DNA of 64,000 bases from Sorex araneus (Eukaryota; Chordata; Mammalia; Eulipotyphla; Soricidae). Positions 1-10,800 of this stretch are shown here, in pieces (the first letter of the stretch is position 1; every line of letters begins with the position of its first letter). The position numbers and the translations under genes are program-made. Under the pieces are notes generated by a model that was not told the DNA's origin, ran no database searches, and was given only the letters and a program-made list of their open reading frames with translations. Location of the stretch: assembly GCF_027595985.1 (NCBI RefSeq), contig NC_073306.1, forward strand, positions 97,624,926-97,688,925. The letters run 5' to 3'.

Positions 1-259
1 CATACATACCTGATCTATCGATCTGACCCTGCAAGAATCAGGGAAGAAAAAACTAATGGATAGAGAAAGGAAGGGCAGTCCCCAGGATAAAAATTTCCCT
101 GTCGGCCGATTTGGATTATACCCCATTTCTCAGTCCAGCTAGCCGGTCTCCTGCTTGTAGAATTGGATCCAAAAAGAAAAGAAGCGCTTCTATTTTTACA
201 AAGCCAGCAAAAATACATGAAAAAGGAATCCATACTGCAGTTTTTTCATTTGCTATCCA
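1..259 (-). other. Region after pol in copy 1; possible env start, not recognised
   Basis: A 72-codon frame (233-15, minus) follows the integrase remnant. Its peptide has a short hydrophobic start and then a polar stretch; I see no envelope motif such as a furin site or transmembrane helix. The same stretch exists in copy 2 at about 23,225-23,480, also without a long frame. It is either the decayed start of env or untranslated sequence. Confidence 0.4.
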
Positions 260-547
260 TTATTCACTGAGAAGCTTTAGTCTCTTTGTAGGACACCAAA
301 AGTGGTTTCTGTTTGCTGAAATAAAAGCAAAACCTTGTCCCCACCTTTCCACCTGGCCTGGCATCCAACTCTCAGAGACTGGGTCCCTGTAAAGGACCTT
401 ACATCTCTGATAAATTTTATCTAAATCATTTTTAATTCTATTAGAACTTATTTCTTCTGAGCTATCCTGAATTTTCCAATGTTTTTCCGCCGATGTCATT
501 TCATCAGAGCAATTCAAAAAATTCAAGATGAACAGTCCAAGATGCAT
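260..547 (-). pseudogene. Integrase C-terminal domain remnant (copy 1)
   Basis: The 95-codon frame contains LYRDPVSESW, then GQVERWGQGFAF and WCPTKRLK. This is the pattern of the retroviral integrase C-terminal SH3-like, DNA-binding domain (a basic strand, a W-x-PG turn, a G-x-G-x-A-F strand and a final W-x-P-x-[RK]-x-[LI]). The zinc-binding N-terminal domain and the catalytic D,D-35-E core are not present anywhere in this provirus. The fragment joins RNase H sequence directly at about position 535-545. The product could not catalyse integration. Confidence 0.8.
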
Positions 548-1147
548 ACTGAGAGTCCATTACAATATTTACTGGTTCAGAATAATTTTGTAAAAGAGAA
601 ATAATTGCAAATAATTCATTCTTCTGAACTGATTTATATGGAGTTTGTAAAACCTTGTCATTTTTCATATCAGTATAAGCAGCCTTTCCTTCTTTACTAG
701 GATCTGTGAGGAATGTAACAACAGACTCAATAGGTTCAGCCTTTATAATATTAGGCCAAATCCAATTAGTAAGTTTAAGAAATTGAAATATCTTTTGCTT
801 TGGAAAGTTGTTATGAATTTTGCCCAGACAATTAGTGCAAGCAATTTGCCAATCTTCATTAATTTCCCATAGTTCTTGAATTTGCTCAATAGTCAATGGT
901 ACAATAATTTCAGTAGGATCACTCCCTATTGTTTAGTTCTTCTTCCTTTAAAAATTGTTAGAGATATTTTATTTACATAAGTAACCAATGTTTTACTAGA
1001 CTTGTTACATAAAAAACTCCATTCCACAATATTAGTTCCTTGTATCAAAATCCCAGTAGGAGAATGTGAAGTATGCAACACTAACAGATTTAAACTTTCT
1101 GAAGAGTCAATTATATTCCAGCTGAGCCTTATTAACAACTTCCTCAA
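504..1147 (-). pseudogene. Reverse transcriptase connection and truncated RNase H (copy 1)
   Basis: Two overlapping frames (1,147-926 and 896-504) continue pol after the polymerase. RNase H is recognised by three acidic positions in order: FLTDPSKEGKAAY (first Asp), QKNELFAI (Glu) and VMDSQYA (second Asp). The fourth catalytic Asp/His region is missing because the sequence jumps just after DSQYA into integrase sequence in another frame. A frameshift near 900-930 separates the two parts. Confidence 0.8.
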
Positions 1148-2040
1148 TTATTTCTAATTCCTTTTCAGCTGCCGGGCTAAGTTGCCTTGGACTATTTAAA
1201 GAGGGATCACCTTCCAATGTTTGAAACAAATTTTGTAGGGTATAGGTTGGAATACCCAAAGAAGGCCGTAGCCAATTTATATTTCCTAATAATTTTTGAA
1301 AGTCATTTAAAGTTCTTAATTTATCTCTCCGAATTTGGATCATTTGAGGTGTAATTCTACTATCCCATATTATTTGTCCCAAAAATTCCCAAGGAACCTG
1401 CGCAATTGTCCTGTACAATTTTTAAACCCCATGACTCTAGTTCATAAGTTACAGATTCATAAACCTTTTGCAAATTTACATGAGGTGGAGCAGTGATAAG
1501 AATATCATCCATGTAGTGAATAATTTTGACGTCAGGGTACCATGTCTTAATTATATCCAATGGTTGATTAACAAAATATTGACACATCGTGGGACTATTC
1601 ATCATCCCTTGAGGCAAAATAGTTCAGTGATATCTTTTAGCAGGAGTTTCACTATTTAAGGAAGTTACAGTAAAGGCAAATTTTTCTCTATCCTCTTCTC
1701 TCAAAGGGATGGTATAGAAACTATCCCTTATATCAATTACAATAATATTCCATTGTTTTGGAATAATGGCTAAATTAGGTAGGCCCATTTTCAAAGGGTC
1801 CATTGGTTCAATGCAGTCATCAACTTTTCTTAGATCACTTAACATTCGCCATTTACCAGTCTTTTTCTTGATAAGAAATACTGGTGAATTCCAGGAACTA
1901 GAACTGAACAATATGTCCCAATTAAAACTGTTCTGTAACTAAATGAATTAGTTTAAAGCCTTAAGTTTTTCTCTGGTTAAGGGCCACTGCTCAACCCACA
2001 CAGGCTGAACCTTTTTCCAGACTATTGGGAGAGCTGTTCT
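1107..2040 (-). pseudogene. Reverse transcriptase polymerase domain (copy 1)
   Basis: The fingers and palm are readable in two frames (1,911-1,624 and 1,617-1,360), continued by a thumb frame (1,418-1,107). Visible motifs in order: [20 protein letters not shown], the first catalytic Asp in [26 protein letters not shown] and YMDD with two catalytic Asp. The spacing and the PQGM-NSP block match betaretroviral RT. A TGA stop sits at 1,626-1,624 where a Trp codon would be expected just before the PQGM block, and a frameshift lies near 1,400. The enzyme is therefore dead as encoded, though its active-site residues are still present. Confidence 0.9.
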
Positions 2041-2370
2041 TCGAACAGCGGCCCAAATTAGAAAGGTGATTGCTGAGACACCTCTTGTTCTTTAATATAT
2101 TTCACACCAAGTTTTTGCAACAAATCTCGTCCCCATAGAGTGATAGCTATTGGAGCAATATATGGCTGGATGACTGCCGTGTCTCCATCAGGATCACTAC
2201 AATGAAGAGGTTGCACACTCTGTTGATCAGTGACCACACCCATACCAGAAAAAGTAACGTCCACACAACACTTTTGCCAAACCATAGGCTAATGATGGGA
2301 GGTGACAACAGTAACATCAGCACCTGAATCTAACACACCCTCCAGTTTTGTTCCATCCTCAAAGGTCATA
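2041..2370 (-). pseudogene. Retroviral aspartic protease (copy 1)
   Basis: The sequence just upstream of the 2,285-2,058 frame encodes GTKLEGVLDSGADVTVV, the retropepsin active-site strand with D-S-G-A. The frame ends with a GRDLLQKLGV segment, the conserved G-R-D/N helix of retroviral proteases. A stop close to 2,289 splits the domain. It lies between dUTPase and RT, as in betaretroviruses. Copy 2 has the same domain at 22,300-22,600. Confidence 0.85.
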
Positions 2371-2826
2371 ACCAAGTAGGCTTATCATCAGTAATTTTTT
2401 TTGCCCTAAATACTTTTAAGTACTTATTGCTTCCAAAATCACCCTTTCTTTTCATGCCTGTATTTTTTCCTAGTATACATGGAAGCAAAAGCAGTTGAGC
2501 AATACGTTCCCCTTTTAATATTCTAATATCCACTTGGACAGTGACTATAATTGAGATTTCATTCACAAAATCACTGTCAATGAGTCCCACTTTTACATTA
2601 ACACCTCCCAAAGTCATACAGAGAAGTATCTCCCTAAGATCAATCCTGCTGTTCCTTTTGGAAGGGGGGCATAAATATTAGTTGGAATTTTATAACTTTT
2701 ATGAGGAGTCAGAAACAAATTCTGCAAAGCTGAAATATCAGCTGCTACACTTCCCTCTGTTGCTCTTACAAGGTCAGTGTAGGACAGTTTCTTGCTAATG
2801 CCTTTTGGTTTATTGATTGTTATCAT
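2366..2826 (-). pseudogene. Retroviral dUTPase in the pro frame (copy 1)
   Basis: Frames 2,826-2,614 and 2,617-2,366 together show the trimeric dUTPase motifs in order: AADI near the start (motif 1), a GLILGR stretch in place of the G-x-x-x-x-R-S-S loop (motif 2, altered), VGLIDSDF with the base-discriminating strand (motif 3) and GERIAQLLLLP (motif 4). dUTPase hydrolyses dUTP to dUMP and PPi. The frame is broken near 2,620, exactly at motif 2, and the glycine-rich motif 5 is not obvious. Copy 2 has lost the whole domain by deletion. Confidence 0.8.
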
Positions 2827-2864
2827 GGTAGGGGATGAAGAACTCTTTATCTTTATTTTAGATT

Positions 2865-4680
2865 TTATTGAAGATTTCCTGTATTATTAAAGGGGCCCCG
2901 GGTCGAGCCCCAACTCCCATTTCCTGACGGCTCATTATCTTTTCTAATTTTTTCTCTTTTGTAATGGCATTCATTGGCCCAATGCTTCCCCTTCCTATAT
3001 TTCCTACAGACACCTGGTTCTTTTCTCATCCTAGAGCTAATACTTGTACAATTTCGTCTGAGATGTCCCAAAGCTCGACAGCTGTAACATTTTATCTGGT
3101 TTATTCTTTTAAAAACAGCAGCTATTATTTGCACCTGATGGGGTGGTGCTCCCACTTCCCTACATACTTTAATAAAATCATCCAGAGACTTTTTTCCCAT
3201 TAGCTTAGCAGTTTCAATTGCCTTTTGGCAGTCTGCCGTAGCACTTTCCACCGCTAAAGTCAGCATAAGCATTTCACGAAGGCCTTCATCAGGTATAGCC
3301 TTTTCAAGAGAGTCTTGGAGTCTGGCAATAAAATCTGTGTAAAGTTCATTTGCTTCCTGAAAGATTTTTGTGAATGACATAGTACGTTTTGCAGAGGTCT
3401 CAAGATAACGCCACGCCTTTAGACAAGTCTTATTAACAGCTTCTAAAATGTTTGCCTCTAAACGGATTTGTTCTTCCACTAAAGCCCACTTGCTTGTGCC
3501 TAAAATCTGGTTCGCAGTGTTATCAACTTGTTTTGGTGTTTTAATTCTAGCAAATTTCTCAGCCTCTTCTCTCCACCAGGATTTAAATTGTACATATTGA
3601 GAATTTTCTAACACTGCCTTTGCAAAAGTTTGCCAATCAAATGGAATTACAGTATTAGCTTCTGCAAAATTTTCTAGAAGGGCTAGCACATAGTTCGAAG
3701 TAACACCATTGGTGGTCACAGCTTGCTTAAGCGAGGAAAGAAACTTAAAAGGAACAGGCTCATATTCCCCTGCCTTTTTCTTTGTATATCAGAATTACAA
3801 ACAACTGGAAAAGTCATAAACTGAGCAGGCTGTTGACTCAACTTTGCTTTATATAAAGGAGCTTCATACTTTTGCAGCAGAGAATGCAACTCAGGAGTAA
3901 GCTTAAAATGGCAACACAGAGATTCCTCTTCCCTATTCTTATATAATTGAGGGGAAAGAACTGCCAAAGGGTCAGGATCAGTGATACCCTGTACAGCAGG
4001 CATTATCCTTCTTTCAGAAGGGAGGTGCATCTTAAGGTACTTCATTTGTCTAATTAATTTATCTAATTTTTCATTAACTTTTCTCAACTCTTGGGAGTTT
4101 ATATCCTCTTTTAAAACCAAATTTTCTGGATCTGACTTGACACTGTCAGACTCAGACTGGGCAGGTGAATCATCAATTTGGTATGATTCACCAGACACCA
4201 GATGCTGTTGGCTTAGCACAAAATTTTGGCAATATCAAAGATTCTTCCCCACTTTTCTCTTCTAACACAGGAGTTTCCCTGTAAGTTGCCTTAGAATTTG
4301 ATGAATTAGTGGAGAGAGTCATATGAGAAGATGAAAGAGTTATGGGGAGAGCCATATGAGAAGATGAGAGAGAAGGCTCCTCATACTCAAAGTCAAACTG
4401 TGAAAAATTCAGGGCAGCAGCAATACAATTGTATGCCCTCCATTCCTTTGCTTGGATCATATCTCCATTTTTCTGTGCATAACACAGTTCTCTCCCTATT
4501 TTTACCCATAAATCTAGATTGAATTGTTATATATTTTTTGGCTTAAACCAATGACAATACTTTTGTATCCTCTCAAGGAGGCATCTTATTATCTGTTCCT
4601 TTAAGGGCAGACCAGCTGCTTTTGTTAGAGTTCAAAGTATCAACATAGGCATCTTGCTGAGAAGTTACAGAATTGTCCAT
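2865..4680 (-). pseudogene. gag (matrix, capsid, nucleocapsid), copy 1, frameshifted
   Basis: The start is at 4,680: MDNSVTSQQ, compared with MGNSVTSQQ in copy 2, so the glycine needed for myristoylation is Asp here. A two-base loss near 4,630 and further shifts near 4,200 and 3,775 break the frame. The 284-codon piece 3,719-2,865 holds most of capsid and nucleocapsid. Its FQEANELYTDFIARL resembles the major homology region. CYSCRALGHLRRNC is an intact CCHC zinc knuckle; the second knuckle reads C-x2-Y-x4-H-x4-C, with Tyr replacing a zinc-binding Cys. The end is rich in Gly, Asn and Arg. Confidence 0.9.
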
Positions 4681-4686
4681 TACCCC

Positions 4687-4868
4687 CCCCCTTTTTTTTT
4701 TTTGCTTTTTGGGTCACACCTGGCCATGCACAGGGGTTACTCCTGGCTCTGCACTCAGGAATCACTCCTGGCTGTGCTCAGGGGACCATATGGGATGCTG
4801 GGAATCGAACCCAGGTCGGCCGCGTGCAAGGCAAACACCCTACTCACTGTGCTATTGCTCCAGCCACC
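4687..4868 (-). mobile_element. SOR-type SINE in the leader of copy 1
   Basis: Read on the minus strand: a tRNA-like head with a B box (CTGGGTTCGATTCCC type), the CCATATGGTCCCC core, GTGTGACCCAAAAAGC and an A tail (T run at 4,690-4,702). It is bounded on both sides by C runs (ACCCCCCC), which probably are the target duplication. It separates the purine-rich leader from the gag start and is younger than the provirus. Confidence 0.9.
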
Positions 4869-4869
4869 C

Positions 4870-5600
4870 CCCCTTTTTCTTTTTCTTCCTTTATTTATTC
4901 TTTATTTCTTTTCTCCCTTTCTTTCTCCTTTTCTTCTTTTCCATTTCTTTCTTTCTTCCTGCCTATCTTTCTTTCTCCCTTTTTCTTCTTCCTTTTTTAT
5001 ATATATTTTTTCTTTCTCCCTTTCTCTTTTTCTTCTTCCTTATCTATATATCTTCTTTCTCCCTTTCTTTCCCTTTTTCTTCTTCCTTATCTATATTTCT
5101 TTTCTTTCCCTTTCTTTTTCTTCTTCCTTCCTTTCTATTTCTTTACTTCCTTCCTTTCATTCTATCTATATTTCTTCTTTGTCCCTTTCTTTCTCTTTTT
5201 CTTCTTCCTTCCTTATCTATATTTCTTCTTTGTCCCTTTATTTCTCTTTTTCTTCTTCCTTTCTTTCTATTTCTCTACTTCCTTTCTATGTATATTTCTT
5301 CTTTCTCCCTTTCTTTCTCTTTTTTCTTCTTCCTTCCTTATCTATATTTCTTCTTTCTCCCTTTCTTTCTCCTTTTCTTCTTTCTTTCTATGTTTCTTTA
5401 TTCTTTTTCTCTTTTTCCTCTTTCCTTCCTTTCTCTCTATCTATATTTCTTCTTTGTCCCTTTCTTTCTCCTTTTCTTCTTTTCCCTTTCTTTCAAGATT
5501 TCTTCCTGCCTATCTTTCTATCTATATTTCTTTATTCCCTTTCTTTTTCTTCTTATTTCCTTTATCTCTCCCCTTTCTCTATTTCTTCCATACTGAGCCT
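4870..5600 (-). repeat. Purine-rich repetitive leader of copy 1 (pyrimidine-rich on plus strand)
   Basis: About 730 bases are almost pure pyrimidine on the plus strand and hence GA-rich in the viral sense. It is built from variants of a unit combining TATATTTCTTC, TTTCTCCCTTTCTTTC and TTTTTCTTCTTCC. Long Phe/Ser/Leu frames across it are low-complexity artefacts. Copy 2 has the same block at 18,885-19,520, so it belongs to the provirus family and is not a later insertion. Confidence 0.85.
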
Positions 5601-5611
5601 TTATCGTTGAG

Positions 5612-5629
5612 CCCCCACATTGGGTGCCA
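5612..5629 (-). other. Primer-binding site, tRNA-Lys type, copy 1
   Basis: On the minus strand TGGCACCCAATGTGGGGG starts two bases after the LTR end. It fits the 3' end of a tRNA-Lys(CUU-type) primer, as used by many betaretroviruses, with CpG-decay changes. Copy 2 keeps TGGCGCCCAACG at the same place. Confidence 0.75.
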
Positions 5630-5631
5630 TA

Positions 5632-5936
5632 TGTTGCAACAATATTGCAGTTTTACTTGACAGTCCCAGGCATTTCACTCGCAGAAGAAATACACTTTTT
5701 GGGGGAGAATCACATGACTGTCTCTGGAGGTTTTTTGTTATGGCCTGCTGGAGAGCAGCTTGTTCAAACCCCTTTTATTAAATAGGTTGATGTTCAGCCA
5801 CATAGGCAGAATATGCAAATTAACTTAGTCAACGGAAACAGTAACAAAGTCAGTTAAAGTAACAGTAACAATAACAGAAAACAATTTACATCCAGGCCTA
5901 GCTAGGCCTGAGATTATGGGATGTTGTATACCAACA
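5632..5936 (-). mobile_element. 5' LTR of copy 1
   Basis: A 305-bp block, TG...CA on the minus strand, alignable end to end with the 311-bp LTRs of copy 2. It contains the perfect 16-bp palindrome AGGCCTAGCTAGGCCT at 5,894-5,909. The LTR lies directly next to the GC-rich tandem repeats. Confidence 0.9.
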
Positions 5937-6715
5937 CCGGGATGGCAGTCCACATAAGGCCACGCCCACTTTTGGAAACCACTCCCCAGGTAACCAGGGC
6001 ACGCCCCCAGTAGCTTCTTGGGACTCTGGGATGCAGAAATCGGGGTGGAGGGACTCTGGGGAAATCCGGGATGGCCATCCAGTTGGAGTCCACACTCCGT
6101 TTGGAGGCCATGCCCCCAAAGAACCAGGCCACGCCCCCAGTAGCCTCTTGAAACTCTGGGATATGGAAATCGGGTCTGGGAAGGCGGCTTGGGGGATGTC
6201 ATACACCTGCACTGGAAGAGAAAGCTGCTTCAATGCTAGGGATCAGCCCGAAAAGAGGCTAGAGCCACTCTCGCCGAGGCCACGCCCCTTCAAGATTAGG
6301 CCACGCCCCTTATTGTACTGTAGCTGAGTTGAGACGTAGACCGGGACTTGGAAAGGGCAGGTTGGGGGACGTCACACACTTCCGCCGGAAGAGAACACTG
6401 CCTCAGTGCTAGGGATCGGCTGCAAAAGAGGTCACATCCACTTTCGCCAAGGCCCCGACCCATCGTAGTGAGGCCACGCCCCTTGTCATACTATAGCTGA
6501 GTTCGAGACACAGTCTGGGGTCCGGGATTGGCAGGTTGGGGGACATCACACACCTACGCCGAAGAGTGAACAACTCAGGTTCTAGGGATCAGCATGCCCC
6601 CATCTGTGGAGGCTCTCCGGGGCCAGGTGTTGGCAGGGAAGGTCTGGGTCTGAGACACTGGCTGGGACTTGGTACAGGGTGGGTCAGTAGACTTCACACA
6701 CCTACTCCGGAAGAG
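5937..6715. repeat. GC-rich tandem repeats with GGCCACGCCCC boxes
   Basis: Three related units of about 175 bp are visible from the phrase TTGGGGGAYRTCAYACAC (6,191, 6,363, 6,537). Each is followed by a GAAGAG segment and TAGGGATCRG. The box GGCCACGCCC recurs at about 5,959, 6,127, 6,278, 6,299 and 6,471. The last unit runs without a break into the 324-bp satellite near 6,715. Function unknown; CACGCCC boxes resemble KLF/SP-type sites, which is an inference only. Confidence 0.7.
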
Positions 6716-9700
6716 AAAACTGCTGTCACTGCGACACTCTAGTTCCAATAAAAAAAAAACACATAAAGTCACATCCAATTCAGGGGTACTAAAAGGCCAT
6801 ATTAAATTTACTCATTTTTGCAAAGGGTTTCAAGAAATCCGGGTCAGACCAAATAGGACCATAGATGAAATTAAAGCTGTAACGGTCATTAAAATTGAAC
6901 TGCCACAGCTACAATGAAACTCCACTGCTTATGACAGAAACACATTCACCTAATCAGTAACTATTTTCAAGTATCTCCTACCGATACTGGAAGATTGACG
7001 AACAAGGTAGAAAACTTCAAAAATACAGAAAAAGATACTTAAATGTGAGCTCTCCATGCTACACTCCAGTTCCAATGAAAGAAACACATAAACTCATATC
7101 CACTTTAGGGGTACTTCAAAGCCCTCTTAACCTTACTCATCAATCCAAAGGGCTTTAGGAAGCAAGGGGCATAAGAAACAGGAACACACCTGAAACCAGA
7201 GCTGTAAGGGTCATTGAAATTGATCTGTCACCGCTAAACTGTAACTACACTTCCAATTACAGAAAGACACTCACCTAAACGGTAGCCTAACTTCAAGTAT
7301 CTCCTACCAATACTGGCAGATCAGTGACAAGGTAGAAACTTTCAAATATACCGATAAAGGAAGTTTAATGTCACTGTGACATTTCTAGTTCCAAATGAAA
7401 GAAAGTCACATAACATCACATCCATTGTAGTGGTACTAGCAGGCCTTCTTAACAGTACTCCTCAATGCAAAGGGCATCAGGAAAGCCGGATCAGATGAAA
7501 CAAGAACTCACCTGAAAACTAGTCCATAAAATAGTCACTTAGCTGAAACGGTCCATAAAATAGAAATCTCACAGCTACTCTGTAACTCCACGTTCAAGGA
7601 CAGAAACACATTCACCTAGAGGGTAGCCTAATTTCAACTATCTCCTACCCATACTGACAGATTCACAAACAAGGTAGAAATATTCAAATATACAGGCAAA
7701 GATACAGAAATGTGAGCTCTCACTGCTATACTTTAGTTCCAGTGAAGAAACACTTAAACTCACATCCACATTAGGGGTACTTCAAGGCCCCATAACCTTA
7801 CACATCAATGCAAAGTGCTTAAGGATACCCAGTCAGACGATATAGGACAATGGCTAAAATTAGAGCTGTACCAGTCGTTCAATTTGAACTCAAACACGTC
7901 CAATCATAGAAACACTTTCACTTAAACGGTAAGCTAATTTCAAGTATCAATTAGCTTACTATCAATTATCAACTATCCAAACTGGCAGATTAACGAACAA
8001 GGTAGAAACCTTCAAATATACAGATAATGATACATAAATGAGCGCTATCACCTCTGCACTCTCGTACAATAAAAGAAACTCACATAAACTCGCATCCACA
8101 TTAGGGGTACTTCAAAGCCCTCTTAAGCATACTCATCAATGCAAAGCACTTCAGAAAACCTGGGTCAGGCGAAATAAGAACCCAGGTGAAACTAGACCTG
8201 TAGGTCGTTAAACCTGAACTGTCACAGCTGCACTGTAACTCCACTTCCAAAGACAGAAAGACATTCACCTAAACAATAGGTTAAATTCATGTATCTCCTA
8301 CCCATTCTGGCAGTTGACGAACAAGGTAGAATCCTTTAAATATACAGATACTAAAATGTGAGCTCTCACCGCTACATTCTAGTTCCAATGAAAGAAACTC
8401 ACATAAACTCACATCCACCTTAGGTGTACTTCAAGGCCCTCATTACTCATCAGGCAAAGGACTTCAGGAAACCCGTGTCAAAAGAAATAGGAACACACCT
8501 GAAACTAGAGCTGTAATGGTCGTTAAATTGAACTGGCATTGCTACACTTAAACTCCACTTCCAATGACAGAAACAAATTTACCTAAACGGTAGGCTAATT
8601 TCAAGTATTTCCTACTAAAACTGGAAGATTCAAGACCATTGTAGAAACCTTCAAAAATGCAGAGATAATAACTAAATGAGAGCTCTCGCCACTACTCTCT
8701 ACTTCCAATGAAAGAAACAAAAAAAGACGCATCCACTTTAGGGTTTCTTCAGGGCCCTCTTAAAATTACTCAACAATGCAAAGGGCTTCAGAAAACCCGC
8801 GTCAAAATAAAGAGGAATACACCCAAATCTAGAGCTCTAACATTCTTTATAAATGAACTATCATAGCTATGTTTTAACTGCATTTTCAATGACAGAAACA
8901 CGTTCACCTATACGGTAGCCTAATTTCAAGTATATTCTACCCATACTGGCAGATTATCGAACTAGATAGAAACCTTCAAATATACATATACATACATGTG
9001 AGCTCTCCCTTCTACACCCTATTTCCAATGAAGGAAACTCACATAAACTCACGTCCAATTTAGGGGCACATCAAGGCATTCTTAACCATACTCATCAATA
9101 CAAAGGGCTTCAGGAAGCTAGGGACATAAGAAGTAGTAACAGAACTGAATCTAGAGCTGTAACGGACATTAAAATTAAACAGTCACAGCTGCATTGTAAC
9201 TGCACTTCCAATGAGGAAAACATTCACCTAAACCATAGCCTAATTTCACGTATCTCCTATCCATACTTGCAGTGACAAACAAGGTAGAAAACTTCAAATA
9301 TACAAATAATGATACTAAAATGTGAGATCTCACCACTTTGCTGTAGTTCAAATGAAAGAAACTCACAAAAACTCATGTCCAGCATAGGAGTACTTAAAGG
9401 CCATCTTTACTTTACTCATCATTGCACAGGACTTTGGAAACCCAGAGAGACAAAATAGGAACACACCTGAAACTAGAGCTGTAAAAGTCGTTAAAAATGA
9501 ACTGTCACAGCTAAACTGAAACTCCACTGCCAATGACAGAACCACATTTCACCTACACAAAAAACTAATTACAAGTATCTAGTATTCATTGTGGAATGTA
9601 CACAACAAGGTAGAAACATTCAAATGCACAGACAATGGTAATTAAATTTGAACTTTCATTGCTATACTCTAGTACCAATGAAACACATACATTAGTATCC

Positions 9701-10268
9701 AATTTAGGGGTACTTCAATCTTACTCATCAGTGCAAAGGGCTTCAGGAAACAAGGAGCATACTAAATAAGAATAAACTTGAAACTAGAGTTGTAACGGTC
9801 TTTAATATTGAACTGTGACAGCTACACATCAACTCCACTTCCAATGACAGAAACACATTCACCTAAATGGTAGTCTAATTTGAAGTATTCCCACACATAC
9901 TGAGCGATCATGAACAAGGTAGAAACTTTCAAATATGCCGATAAAGGAAGTTAAATGAGAGCTATCAATGCAACACTATTTACAATAAGAGAAAGCCAAT
10001 AAACTCAAATCAACTATAGGGGTACTTCAAGGTCCTCTTATCAAAACTCCTCAATGCAAGAGATTCAGGAAACCCAAATCAGACGAAATAGGAAGTAAAC
10101 CTGAAACTAGAGCTGTAAAGGTCCATAAAATTGAACAGTTCCCAGCTACTCTGTAACTACACATCGAAGGATAGAAACACATTCTTCTAAACGGTAGACT
10201 AATTTCAAGTATCTCCTACACATATTGCAGATTCACGAAAAAGGTAGAAACCTTTCAATATACAGATA
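6716..10268. repeat. Satellite array, monomer about 324 bp (about 11 units)
   Basis: The phrase AAGGTAGAAAC and its variants recur at about 7,003, 7,329, 7,671, 7,999, 8,323, 8,640, 8,962, 9,283, 9,607, 9,915 and 10,241, an average step of 324 bp. Each unit also has RGAGCTGTAACGGTC, a TTTAGGGGTACTTCAAGGCC phrase and ACAGAAACACATTCACCTAA. Units are diverged, with many point changes and small indels. No gene is seen in it. Confidence 0.9.
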
Positions 10269-10800
10269 TGTTCATTGACAGTTTTCGTGAAGTTAGGATA
10301 GGCTAGGTTAGTTGAGTATTAACATATAGTAACTAAGATGATCAGGGAGTATTTCGGAGGAATGGGTTCAATCGATTGTGGCCAAAGGACAATGGATGGA
10401 ATGGTAAGGAAAGTATCTGCGGCCGCTAGTCCGCCGCTCCGGAAAGAGGCCACGCTCACGTTGAGGCCACGCCCCCTAACGAGAGGACGCGCCCCTAACG
10501 TGTTCAGACACGGGAGGGCGGGCTCAGGCGCGGTGGGCGAATGACTGAGACCTGCCTGGCAGGGCTGGGGTGCTCCGAGCTGTCCCGCTGCCCCGGGTGG
10601 GCACGGGACGCGGGGGTCGCTTTTCCGGGTGGCACAGGGTCTCCAAGGGGAAGAGCCAATATACCTGTCGGACACGGGAGGGCGGGCTCAGGCGCGATGG
10701 GCGAATGACTGAGACCTGCCCGGCGGGGCTGGGGTGCTCTGAGCTGTCACGCTGCCGCGGCGGGCACGGGACGCGGGGGGCGCTTTTCCAGGTGGCACAG
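10269..10800. mobile_element. 532-bp CpG-rich insert flanked by a 14-bp direct repeat
   Basis: The satellite phrase TCAATATACAGATA occurs directly before (10,255-10,268) and directly after (10,801-10,814) this block, so the block looks inserted with a target duplication. The interior is GC-rich with many CpGs and GGCCACGCCCC boxes. It contains a direct duplication of about 164 bp: GACACGGGAGGGCGGGCTCA starts at 10,507 and again at 10,671, and both copies end in GGTGGCACAG. There is no A tail, no LTR and no frame with a recognisable protein. It may be a captured promoter or rearranged GC-rich repeat. Confidence 0.65.

Larger units (their letters stand above)
1..5936 (-). mobile_element. Endogenous betaretrovirus-like provirus, copy 1 (3' end beyond the window)
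   Basis: Read on the minus strand the order is LTR (5,936-5,632), primer-binding site, purine-rich leader, gag, dUTPase, protease, reverse transcriptase, RNase H fragment and integrase C-terminus. This is the order known for class II (betaretrovirus-like) elements, which carry dUTPase between gag and protease. All reading frames are broken by frameshifts, stops and one large deletion that removes most of the integrase. Position 1 falls inside the region after pol, so the 3' LTR and any target duplication are outside the window. A second member of the same family is at 18,527-24,494; the two are alignable over nearly all shared parts. Confidence 0.9.

Noticed and set aside
4654..5660. Three long overlapping open frames (278-318 codons) on the plus strand
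   Set aside because: They read Phe/Ser/Leu low complexity from a pyrimidine-rich tract in all three frames; the tract is the antisense of the proviral leader.
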